Shown here: piece after piece, positions 9,760 to 19,211 of the stretch | Layout: the number at the start of each line of letters is the position of its first letter | How positions within the stretch are numbered: the stretch's first letter is position 1 | NCBI GenBank assembly: GCA_003339415.1 | Contig: PDHQ01000428.1 | Location: 1 to 24,505, forward strand | Reading direction: 5' to 3' | Source: Ophiocordyceps camponoti-saundersi (nom. inval.) | Taxonomy: Eukaryota; Ascomycota; Sordariomycetes; Hypocreales; Ophiocordycipitaceae | DNA length: 24,505 nucleotides | Notes under the pieces: model-generated | What the model was told of the DNA's origin: nothing | Seen by the model: the letters and a program-made list of their open reading frames with translations, nothing else | The model's database searches: none | Made by a program: the position numbers and the translations under genes

Positions 9760-12700
9760 TATAGTTTACTTAACTTTTAGCCCCTACTTAGCGGTAACCT
9801 TATAAGGATAGTGAAAGCTTTATTATAATTTTTTTAAAAAAGTAAGTATATTATAAATTTCTTAAAAATACGCTTTAGCGATCCTCTTATAGCACGCTAC
9901 TTACTTAAGTCTTTTTAAAAAGCTCCTAACTTAATAATACTTATAAAAGCTATAAGTTATATAATAAACTTTATAACTTATAACTAGCCTTATAATTTTA
10001 AGCGGAGTTTATATTAGTAAACTTTATATAACTAAAATAATTATAAATAATTATTTTTAATACTTAGTTTTTATAAAAATTATAACTTTATTATAAAATA
10101 TTTAAAAAATAAATTACTTTATTTAGCTTACTTTATTTAATAAAAAAAATTATAATATTATTACTATATAAGAATTTTAGCTTAATATATATAATCGCCC
10201 TTCGCTTCCTAAACTTACTTTTTATTACCTTATTTAAAATAAAAATAAGGTTTTTTTTATATATATAAATAATATAAAATTAATAATTAAAACCTTATTA
10301 TAAAGCTTAACCTTATTAAAATTTCTTTTTATAATAAGCTTTAAATATTTACTATTTATTTCCTATTATTTAAAATATATATTAAACCTTTCCTATACTT
10401 ATTACCTCCTCCTCCCTCCTTATACTCCGCTTTTACCTCTGCTCTACTAGTTATTTTTAGCGATTTTAACGCTTCTTACCTTTTTTAGGACTTTTACGAA
10501 TATACCTCCCTTTACTTTATAAAGCTTTTCTCCGCTTTTTACTAACTCCGCTTTAAACTCCTTACTTTTTTTATAAGATTATTTAAAAGATATATAAGTA
10601 GAAAGCTAATATTATTAATTTAATTTAAAATACGCTTAATAATTTCTTTATATATTTTAGCTTAAATTTTAATCTTCTTAGCTTTAATTATATCCCTTAA
10701 TTTATATTATTTATTACTTTTTTTTAAACTTTATTTTAATATTATATTAAAAATATTTTAACTTTAATATTTTATAAATAAAAATAAAAAACCGCCTTTT
10801 ATTTTTCGCTATTTAAGCGGAGTTTATTATAAATATTAAAAAATTAATAATATAGCTATATAATTAATTAAACGCTATAGCTAACTTAATAATTTCGAAA
10901 TTATATTAATAATATAGTTTTTACTTATATTTATAATAAACTTTAAAAGCTACTCTTATAATTTTAAATATAAAATATACTAAGTAATATTAATAAGTAT
11001 AATTAGATTTTAATTACTAATAAGTATATTAAGATATTATAATATAATAAAAATTATTTATTAAGAAAATAAAAAAAGATAATTAAAGGCGATTTCTCGC
11101 TTTTAAAAGCGGCGACCTTAGTATTATATAGTTTATAGCTTAGTAAATAAGACTTTATAGCTAAGCTCCTTTAAAGCTTATATATACTCCTTTTTTTAAT
11201 AAGATATAAACTTTACTTTTTAATTATTTTTTTTAAAAAGTTAAAGCTTTTAGCTTATAAGTTCTTTCCTTATTTTTTAGAAAATACTTTATATTTTCTA
11301 ATCTCTAACTTTCCCCCCTTAATAAATTTTTTTTCTAAGTTACTAAAAATAAAGTCCGCTTTACTATTTTTAATATTATATTATAAAAATCCGCTAAGCT
11401 AAATAATATTCCTATTAGCTTCTTAAAAAGTTATAAATAATTTTTTATAATAATTTTAACTAAGCTTTTTTAAGAATATATTACTTATAAATATTTCCTT
11501 ACTTAATATTAAACTTTTAATATTATAGTTTTTTAAAAAGCGGGAAAAAGCTTAAAAGTTTATTAAACTTTAAATAACTATTATTTTATCTTCTTTTTTA
11601 ATATTATAAATAAGATTTTTAAAACTATAATAATAAAGAAAATATTCCGCGTAGTAAAGTTTATAAGAATCTTACTATAAGGTTAGATAAGTAATTAGCT
11701 TAACTATTTTACTAATAGCGCCTTATTTCTTTTAATAAAGTTTATTTATATTATTTAAAATTTTTAAAGCTTTGCTTTTTTTTAATATTAGATATAATAA
11801 GCGCTTTAAACTATATCTTATACTTTAAGCTAATAGAAATCCTTAACTCCCTTAGCTTCTTTAGATAGATTATAGCTTTTTTTCGCTTTTACTTTTCTAA
11901 CTACGCTTCTCGCTTAAAAGTTAATAGTAAGTTATTAGGCTTTTTCCCTATTTTTACCGAAATCTTTTAAAGCTTCCCGCTCTCTCTAGTATTATAATAT
12001 TACTTATCTTATATATTTTATTTTTTTATAAGCGCTTAAATAAGCGATTAATATACTTATTATTAAATTTATAGATAATATTAATATTTTTAGTATTAAG
12101 CGTACTTTTACTTAAATCCGCTATTAGCTTAAATAAGCTTAGAGTATTTATTATAATTAAGTAGCGGAGTATAAAATAACTTTTTAGCTATTTAAAAGTA
12201 AGCTCCTTTACTTTATAAAAGCCCGCTCTGCTAATATAACTTTATTAGTCCTTAATAAGAATATTATTTAACTTATATAAGAGGTATATATATTTAAGGT
12301 TTAGATTTATTATAAACTTTAGTAAAAGCTATATTTTCGCTATTTTATAAAAAAGCTTACTTATTAATAACTAGCTTTAACTAAGCTTACTTTATTTATT
12401 TAAGGCTTCTTACTCCTCTAAGTAAAGAAAATTTATATTAAAGTTATTAAGATTATAATTACTTTTAGCGCTATAATTTACTCCGCTCTAACCTTACTAA
12501 GCGGGGTACTTAAGGGCCTTATCTTTTAATAGCTAGCTATAACTTAGTTTAAATACCTTTATATTATTTCTAAAGCGTACTAAGTAACCCCTTCTTATTA
12601 TATTAAGTTTAAGACCTTTATCCCTTTTATTAAATACCTTTATATTATTTCTAGGGCGTACTAAGTAACCCCTTCTTATTATATTAAGTTTAAGACCTTT

Positions 12701-13000
12701 ATCCTTTTTATTAATATTTCCTTATTTTATTACGCTACCCGCGGCTATTAACTTTTTTATAATAAAAAACTTATAACTTATATCCGCTTTGCTTTTAAGA
12801 GAATTACTATCTATTTTTACTAATATTATAAAAGTTAGCCCCGCCTTACTTATATCCTTTTTAAATCCCTCTAATCCTCCTTTATTATTTAGATATAGAC
12901 TTTAGATATTGCTTCTTAGTTCCCTAAGCTTCTTAAAGCTTATTTTTATAAAGAATAATAGCTTTACTAAAACTTTAAAAAAAGAAGGCTTTAAAAATAT
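9760..13000 (+). pseudogene. LINE ORF2 fossil: endonuclease and reverse transcriptase
   Basis: At 10459-10491 the codons read S-D-F-N-A-S-Y-L-F-stop-D, a RIP-altered form of the GDFNxxHPxWG motif of APE-type LINE endonucleases. At 12068-12085 they read F-I-D-N-I-N, the FxDDxN catalytic box of Tad-clade reverse transcriptase with Asp GAT mutated to Asn AAT. The same frame continues through a thumb region (AEYKITF about 12165-12185, then KSKLLYF and KARSAN) to a block at 12554-12630 reading KYLYIISKAY then TPSYYIKFKTFI, like the QNxCLRxxxGAYxxTP block after Tad RT. The endonuclease motif is in another frame than the RT, so at least one indel or misreading lies between. It would have nicked target DNA and primed reverse transcription; it is now inactive. 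Confidence 0.78.
12551..12713 (+). repeat. 81-bp tandem duplication inside LINE ORF2
   Basis: Two head-to-tail copies (about 12551-12631 and 12632-12713) differ at about three bases, including AAAGCG versus AGGGCG and CCC versus CCT, all transitions. The unit is 27 codons, so the second copy stays in the ORF2 frame and repeats the whole post-RT KAY/TPS block. Because the copies differ only by RIP-type changes, the duplication probably preceded most of the decay, or RIP hit both copies in parallel. Confidence 0.9.
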
Positions 13001-14435
13001 AGCTAGTTTTTTAAATACCTTACTAATAAACTACCTTAACTAAAACTTAGTAACGCTTTATAAATCTATTAAAGCTTTTTAAAATTCTTAAGTAGCGCCT
13101 TAACTTAGCTTTATAATAGTAAAATTAGCCTTAATAGGTTTTTTAATATTTATAATATTCTTATAATTATAACTTTTTATTACTTTTATAATAATAAAGA
13201 AAATAAGATAGTAGCTTACTTTACTTTATATTATAAACTAATTACTTATAAAAAACGCTTTTACTAATATTTCCTATAAGTTTAATTTAAAATTATAAGG
13301 ACTTTAATAAAGCTTTTAGCTATAAGATTATTATAAGCTTTTTTACCTTATAATTTATTTACTTATAATACTTCCGCTAGTTTAACCTCTTTTTATTATT
13401 TTATAATACTTAAGTATATTAAAATACTTAAATATAAGGTTTAAGTATAAGGGATAGTTTTTAGTATTTTTACTATATAATTATTATTATTTATTTACTT
13501 TATACTTTATTTTTAACTCCGCTCTTTAATTTACTTAGCTTTATTTAGCTTATTTACCTTTTTTCCGCCTTTACTTTTTATTTTATCTTTTATACTTAAT
13601 TATACCCTTAACTTTTATAAGCTTATCTTTTAAGCTATTATTATTACTCTCCGCTACGCGCTTTAACGCCGCTAATATAAACTTTATAAGAGGGGATTTA
13701 AATATTTAGATAAGGTCTAGCTTTAGCTTTAGCTTTTTTATAGCTTTTATTACCTCCGCCTTTACTAACTTCTCCTCCGCCCCCGCTTTTACCTCCCCCG
13801 CTATATTTTTAGCTATCTCCGCGCTCCTAGCCTTTTTTACCTTATTAGCTATCTCCTCCTTATTTATTTCTTTCTCCGCTTTACTTACCTTTTTATCCCC
13901 CCTAACTATTATCTATTTTAATTTATTTTTTAATATTAATATAATAAAAATAAGTAATAAAGCTATTACTTTTTTATTTACTTTTATCTTTATTTTTAAT
14001 AATAATTTTACTTAGTTTAAATTAAGTATATAATTAAGCTTAAATATATTACTTAATATATATTTTAATTAATTTATTTTAATATTATTTATAATTTATT
14101 AGTTAATATTATACTTTATTTTATAAATTTTATATAATATTTAAGCTTAAGTATTATTAATATTATTAAAGTAAAAGCGGATTTTTATTATAAATTTTAA
14201 TAGCGTAGTTTCGCGTAGCTAAGTAATTACTTACTTAATAGTAATTATTATAGCCCCCGCTACCGCTATTATTATCGCTATTATTATTATAATTTTAAAC
14301 TTTATAGCTATTATTATTATTATCGCGGGCTTCCTCGCCCTTACTACCTCTAACTCCGCTATTACCTCCGCTACCGCTCCTAGCTTTAAATTTACTATTA
14401 TTATTACCTTTGCCTCTAATCTAATAGGAGTATTT
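13001..14435. other. Repeat remnants without an assignable gene
   Basis: The sequence has no open frame. At about 13,720-13,910 the - strand reads as a run without stops in one frame, rich in Lys, Ala, Glu and Gly (for example DKKVSKAEKE, then KKARSAEIAK), resembling a charged low-complexity tail. At 14,250-14,440 TAT/TTA and CCGCTA words alternate. I could not match either to a transposase family. This stretch may contain the LINE 3' end, a second element, and the outer part of the inverted-repeat arm that begins about 14,440. Confidence 0.45.
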
Positions 14436-15778
14436 ATCTCTATTATTATTATTACTATTATTATTACTATTATTATTTTTACCGCTATCTTTTCTACTAC
14501 TCCGCCCCTTACTTTACTTACTTTAATAATTATCTTATTATTTACGGTAAATATCTTAAAATATAATAAGATTAATATATATAACTTATAAAAAAAGATT
14601 AATAATTATAGCTATAAGAGAAGTAAATAAAATAGTTATTAAAATAGCCGCCCTTACTAAAGCAGTAGCTTTAGTTAATATTATTATTATAGTAAATTAA
14701 AACTTTAATATTTTATTTTAGCTTTAAGTATAGCGTAAGTTAGCTTAAAGTTACTTTTATTATTTACTATTAGCTAGCTTTAAATTTTACTTTATTTTAC
14801 TTTACTTTATATTTACTTATAAGCTACTTAATTATTTTCCTTTACTAATATATTTTATTATTTTTATAGCTATAGCGCGTAATTTATCTAAATAAATTTA
14901 TAACCTAATTAATACTTAAGCTTTAACCCCGCTTTTAACTTCGCTTTTAGCTTTATTTACCTAATAATACTTATATTAAGCTTTTATATAATTATAATAA
15001 TTAGCTAATTAAAAGCTTATATATTTTATTACCTTTATATATAATTATATAATATAATATTATTTATTTTATTACTTTTAATATAAAACTTTATATTTAG
15101 CTAATTAAATTATATATATAATATAAAAAATATTATAAAGCTTTTTATAAATAATTTTAAATATTATAATATTATTATTTTATTAATATATAGCTATATA
15201 ATTATTATTATTTTTTTTATTATAAAGGTTAAAAAAAGGGGAAAAGTTAAAAAAAGGGGTTAAAAATATTTTTTTTTCTAAAAATAATAAAAAGAAAAAA
15301 AAGAAAAAAAAAGAAAGTAGAAAAGAAAAAGATATACCCCCCCCTTTTTAATAACTAATAGATAATAAAGCGGCTACCTAGCTATTTTACCTTACCCCCC
15401 CTCGGATTTTCTTTCCTCCGCCCCGCGCCGTATTACTTCGCCTTATACCGCCCCGCACCGCCCCGTACCGCCCCGCACCGCCTTACGCTACGCTATACCG
15501 CCCCGCTTTTTCCGCCCTATACCTTATAGATTTTCCTTTTCTCCGTACTCCCCTCTTTATCTTATTTTTCTTATATTATTCGAAATTACCCTTAGGTAAT
15601 AAGCTTATTATATTATATTATTATTAGCTATTATTATACTTTTATATAAGCGTATAGTAAGCTTTCTTTTTATAGTTAAAGGGTTTTACCTTATTTTAGG
15701 GGATTTTTCTTACTTAATATATTATAAAGGCTTTAGATATTATAAAAGCTTTTAGTATATAAATAAATAAATAAAATA
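14436..15778 (+). repeat. Left arm of long inverted repeat (about 1.34 kb)
   Basis: This arm matches the reverse complement of about 23,090-24,400. Anchors that match exactly are 14971-15007 with 23831-23867 (37 bp) and 15641-15664 with 23204-23227 (24 bp). Bases 14473-14494 match 24349-24370 with one mismatch. The sums of paired coordinates drift by only about 30 over 1.3 kb, so indels are few. The arm holds A-rich/T-rich blocks, a C-rich minisatellite and a TTA-rich microsatellite at its outer edge. No coding domain was recognised, so the element type is unknown. The inner end is around an AAATAAATAAAT run near 15,775. Confidence 0.88.
15405..15530. repeat. GC-rich minisatellite, about 10-bp unit ACCGCCCCGC
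   Basis: Between about 15446 and 15482 the unit ACCGCCCCGC/T repeats about four times in tandem, and degenerate copies extend the pattern on both sides (15,416-15,530). It is a sharp GC peak in a nearly pure AT background. The equivalent place in the right arm (about 23,380-23,440) shows a decayed GGCGGTATAA-like pattern, so this array has eroded more there. Confidence 0.8.
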
Positions 15779-17600
15779 ATATACTTAAAATAATAATATT
15801 TAAAATATTATTAAGGTTAAACTTTTAGCTTATAAAGTTTAATATTAAGAATTTCTACTTATATTATTATATTTTTATTATAAACTTAGTATATATTTAT
15901 TATATTATTAATAATAATTTTTAAGAATTTTTTTTAAGTTTTTAAATAATATTTTTTTATATATATTTATATTATAAAAACCTTATTTAATAGTTTAATT
16001 TTTATAAGCTTTCTTATTACTATATTATAAAGTATATATTAGTGTATTTTTTATAATAAGAGTATAACCCTTATTAGTTAAGTATATGTTCTTTTTAAAA
16101 ATAGCTTAAAGCTATTTTAAATTAAACTAAAGCTTATAAATAATATCTTTAAATATTATTATAATAATATTATTAAGTAATTTCTTTATTATAAAAGCTT
16201 AGTTTTATTTATAAAGTTTATAATTAATATTTATTATTATTATTATTTTAAAGCTATAAGCTTAAAGTAAAATAATAATTAAGTTAAAATAAATTATAAG
16301 CTAATATTTATATTACTTAAAAACTTATTTTTTAATAATCTTCTCTAACACTTTAGCTTTAATAAAACTTATATTAAAATAGTTCCGCTCCCCTTAAAGC
16401 TATAAAAAAGAGGAAATTATAGCTATAATAGCTAAAAAATGTTACTAATTATTAAAGTTAGAGTTAAAAGGGGCGCTTTTTAAAACCCCTTTAAACTTCG
16501 CTATTTATTTAATAATTACTTATATAAAAACTAAAGCGTTTTTTAAAATAATTTTACTAATATTTATTTTAGCTTTTAATAAAGTAATAAGTATAATAAA
16601 CCCTTAAGTTTAAGGTTATTATAATTTAGAGTGAAGCTATATTTTAGCTAAAAAAAATTTTAGTTATAATTAACTTATATAGCGTTATTATCCCCCTTAA
16701 TATTACTTTAAGCGCGGCTTATTATTATTATAAGGTAACGGAAAGAGCGGAGAATACTTATAATATAAAAATAAAAAGTTTATATCTAATAAGCGTAGAG
16801 TTTATAAAATATATAAAAGTTTTTTAATTAACTTACTTATATATAAAATACCTTAATATATACTTTTTTTCTTTTATATATACCCTTTTTTATACTTAAT
16901 ATTAGATAAGTATAATTTAATTTTTTTAAGATTAATTTAATATTAACTAAGAGTTTATTAAAGTTTTAGTTTAAAATATTATATTAAAATATTAATAAAA
17001 CTTACCTTACTTTTTTACTTATTTCCTTATAATATATTTTATATAATATACCCCCTTTTCTCCTTATCTAATTTATTTATAAATTTGCCTTTTCCCTTAT
17101 ATAGATTACTATTATACTTAAGCATTTCTTATATTTAGCTTAAGTATATATTATATATATAATATTAAACGCTAGTTGTTAAGTAGTAAGTATACTTTAT
17201 ATTAATATTATAATTAGATTTAAGTAGCTAATAAGCTTAAGGTATATAAGTTACTTATAGCTAACGTGGCTAAGCTTAAATTATAGAATTATTTATTATA
17301 CTTGTTTAAAAGTTTAAAATATTAATATAACTTTAAGTATAAAAAATTAAATATAATACGCTATTATATTAAGCTAAGCAGAAACTTAACTTTTAGCTAA
17401 AACTATTAAGTTTACTAATAAAATTATTATATAAGCTATATAAAAATCGCTTTTATAAAATATTAGCTTTATTATTAACTAAATTTACTTTATATAAGCT
17501 TTTATAGCTATTAATAGCTATATAATTATTTAACTTACTTTTAATTTCTTTATATATATATAATTATAGTTTACTTCTTTTATGTTTTAAAATTAGTAAT
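15779..17600. other. AT-rich gene-free flank of the island
   Basis: No open frame, no RNA gene and no domain trace that I would defend. TpG and CpA become less rare from about 16,040 onward (for example GTG near 16,042, TGTT near 16,086 and 16,440, GTGAAG near 16,631, TTGCC near 17,087, GTGG near 17,265), so mutation pressure seems weaker toward the gene. Composition changes abruptly to about even base use near 17,640. Confidence 0.6.
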
Positions 17601-17741
17601 TTCTTTCTTTCTTTTTTTTAATTTTAGTCCTTACTTATATTTCTCACAATTATCAGTACTCCTTAGCACTGTCACTATTCTTGATTGCACCCCGGGCAAG
17701 TACCGGATGTTACTCGTCAGCGCTGTTACTAGATATTCTTC
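17574..17741 (+). promoter_or_regulatory. Probable promoter/5' UTR of the Csm1-like gene
   Basis: A pyrimidine-rich tract (about 17,574-17,632, with repeated TTTC) lies about 110 bp before the start codon. Such CT tracts are common just upstream of transcription starts in filamentous fungi (established), but the start site here is inferred. An upstream ATG at 17707 opens a 16-codon frame ending at 17757 that overlaps the main start out of frame. If included in the mRNA it could lower translation. Confidence 0.45.
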
Positions 17742-19127
17742 ATGGCGCCCCGAGTAAAGAAGGCTGGACGCAAAATCTTGGACTCGGACACCGATGACTT
17801 GAATTCAAAACATGCTGAAGTCCAGTCATCAGTAACGAGGAGGAAAGCACGGGGTCGACCGCCTGGAACCGGTAACAGAGTCGCGAAATTGACACCGAGG
17901 ACAACGCGTGCGGCAAGTAAGGATATCACTGGAACGGGTCTATCAACTCGTAATCTATCTCTACCGGGTCCCAGCCAAGGATTACAACAACCCGTTAGAG
18001 CATCCACACATCATGGCGGCGACCATGATGATCTTCGTATAGTCACGCGGACTCGTGAAAGGTCAAATACGACTGGTTCAGGCAATATGGCGGCCAACAC
18101 ATCGTTGACAAGGTCAGCCGCTGAGGAAATTCCGGGGACACAACTGACAACGGTCTTGCGGATCAAGCACGATACAGCTGACTACAGTGCCATTGATGAG
18201 CTTTCCATGGCTGAGGCCGACATAAACCTGGTTACAGACAGATCTGCGACAAGCGACGTCCTCACCCGAAGACGATTGGGAGAACTCAACAAGAGGCATA
18301 AGAACTTAAAAACCCGCCACCGAAATCTTCGTGAAGCCGGAGTTAAGTCCGCAGAAGCTAACTTCGACCGCCTGAAGAAGCAGACCGAAGGCAATATCGC
18401 CGGTAAGAAGCCCAAGCAGTTGGAATGCCAGCACCTAAGGCTAACATAACGGTGCAAGTCTCCAACCGCCTGATTCTGCAGTTGAAGGAGGATCTTGCAA
18501 TACAAACGACATTGGCCGAGCAAGGGGGAAGCCTTCGTCAGCAATTGGAACGAAGCGAAGCGAACGCGGAACGCCTTAAAGCCTTAGTTGATACGTTAAC
18601 CGCGGACCTCACTGCGGCGCGTCAGGAAATCTCAACTTTGTCTGTGAAGCTCTCAGCCAGCCGAAACGCAGAACCGAGCGCCCAAAAGTCCGCGTTTGAA
18701 CCCAATGTGGCGTTGAACAATTCCGAAATGATACAGATTGCACAAGCTAAGGAGTATCTGTACGGTGACCTGACTGGTCTCATCGTTCGCGGAATGAGCC
18801 AAGGCGAAGACGAGGACACCTTTGACTGCATACAAACCGGTCGAAACGGCAGTAAGTTTTCCACCGCTTCATGCGGCGCGGTTGAGCTAATATGATGTTT
18901 TTCACTCGGTAGCTCTGCACTTCAAGCTGGTGTCGGAACTTGGTGGCGCTTCGGATAGCTATGACGACGTCCAGCTGACGTACAAGCCTCAGCTGGACCA
19001 AAGTCGTGATCAAGGGCTATACCAGTTATTACCAGATTATTTGGTCGAAGAGATTACCTTTTGTCGGTCACATGCTTCGAAATTCTACCACAGAGTCATA
19101 CGATCATTATCGGAAGGAGGCAGCTAA
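17742..19127 (+). CDS. csm1/pcs1: Monopolin subunit Csm1/Pcs1-like protein, 3 exons, 422 aa
   Basis: The proposed CDS is join(17742..18402, 18459..18851, 18913..19127). Intron 1 (56 nt) starts GTAAGA, has a CTAAC branch site at 18441 and ends CAAG. Intron 2 (61 nt) starts GTAAGT, has a GCTAAT-type branch site and ends GTAG. Removing both joins three frames into one. Residues 1-160 are basic and look disordered, with an acidic SDTDD near residue 15 and an AT-hook-like RGRP core at 37-40. Residues about 175-290 form a long coiled coil. Residues about 310-415 form the conserved Csm1/Pcs1 C-terminal globular domain: YLYGDLTGLIVRG, then DxFDCIQTGRNG, then TLHFKL, then LLPDYLVEEITF and FYHRV. In yeasts Csm1 forms V-shaped dimers with Lrs4 (Mde4 in fission yeast) that clamp microtubule sites at kinetochores and tether rDNA. 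The gene converges on the helicase gene. The call is firm; exon borders are predicted, not tested. Confidence 0.9.
18403..18458 (+). other. Intron 1 of the Csm1-like gene
   Basis: Donor GTAAGA at 18403, branch-like GCTAACA at 18440-18446, acceptor CAAG ending 18458. Splicing makes a Val codon (G|TC) and carries the coiled coil from NIA straight into SNRLILQLKE. Without splicing the frame stops at 18449. The length of 56 nt is typical for ascomycete introns. Confidence 0.85.
18852..18912 (+). other. Intron 2 of the Csm1-like gene
   Basis: Donor GTAAGT at 18852, branch-like GCTAATA near 18886, acceptor GGTAG ending 18912, 61 nt. Splicing makes a Thr codon (A|CT) and joins TGRNG to TLHFKL, restoring the continuous conserved strand of the globular domain. 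Reading through would stop at 18895. Confidence 0.88.
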
Positions 19128-19211
19128 CTGTCATAGCACGCATCCGCTCCAAGTCTATGTAAATACGTAAACAATATCAACACATTATCCGTAACCGTAT
19201 ATATTGTCGAA
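19128..19211. other. Short convergent intergenic region
   Basis: Only 84 bp separate the two stop codons (TAA ending 19127 on +, stop at 19212-19214 on -). The two 3' UTRs and polyadenylation signals must share or overlap this stretch, so the transcripts are likely to overlap tail to tail. No hairpin terminator is expected or seen. Confidence 0.7.

Larger units (their letters stand above)
8225..13000 (+). mobile_element. RIP-degraded Tad-type LINE (non-LTR) relic
   Basis: Four diagnostic blocks occur in the expected order on the + strand: CCHC knuckles of ORF1 (9510-9689), an APE-type endonuclease motif (10459-10491), a reverse-transcriptase catalytic motif (12068-12085) and a post-RT block (12554-12630). 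The 550-codon distance between the endonuclease and RT motifs fits Tad/I-like ORF2. Neither end could be fixed: no poly-A tail or target duplication is visible, and the 5' part may continue on the other side of the LTR element inserted at 1294/8224. The outer limits given are approximate. Confidence 0.8.

Noticed and set aside
13020..13440. pogo/Fot1-like transposase on the - strand
   Set aside because: A LxPxxxVF-like string near 13,430 resembled the DDE-region QPLDV block, but the residues do not fit and no second motif supports it.
1..17600. Centromere candidate (long AT-rich RIP-affected block near a kinetochore gene)
   Set aside because: Fungal centromeres can look like this, but composition alone cannot separate them from other AT-rich blocks. 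CENP-A mapping would be needed, and the Csm1 gene being nearby is no evidence.
1..17600. Mitochondrial DNA, because of the very high AT content
   Set aside because: TA-saturated frames, CpG retention, nuclear retroelements and spliced nuclear genes in the same window argue against it.
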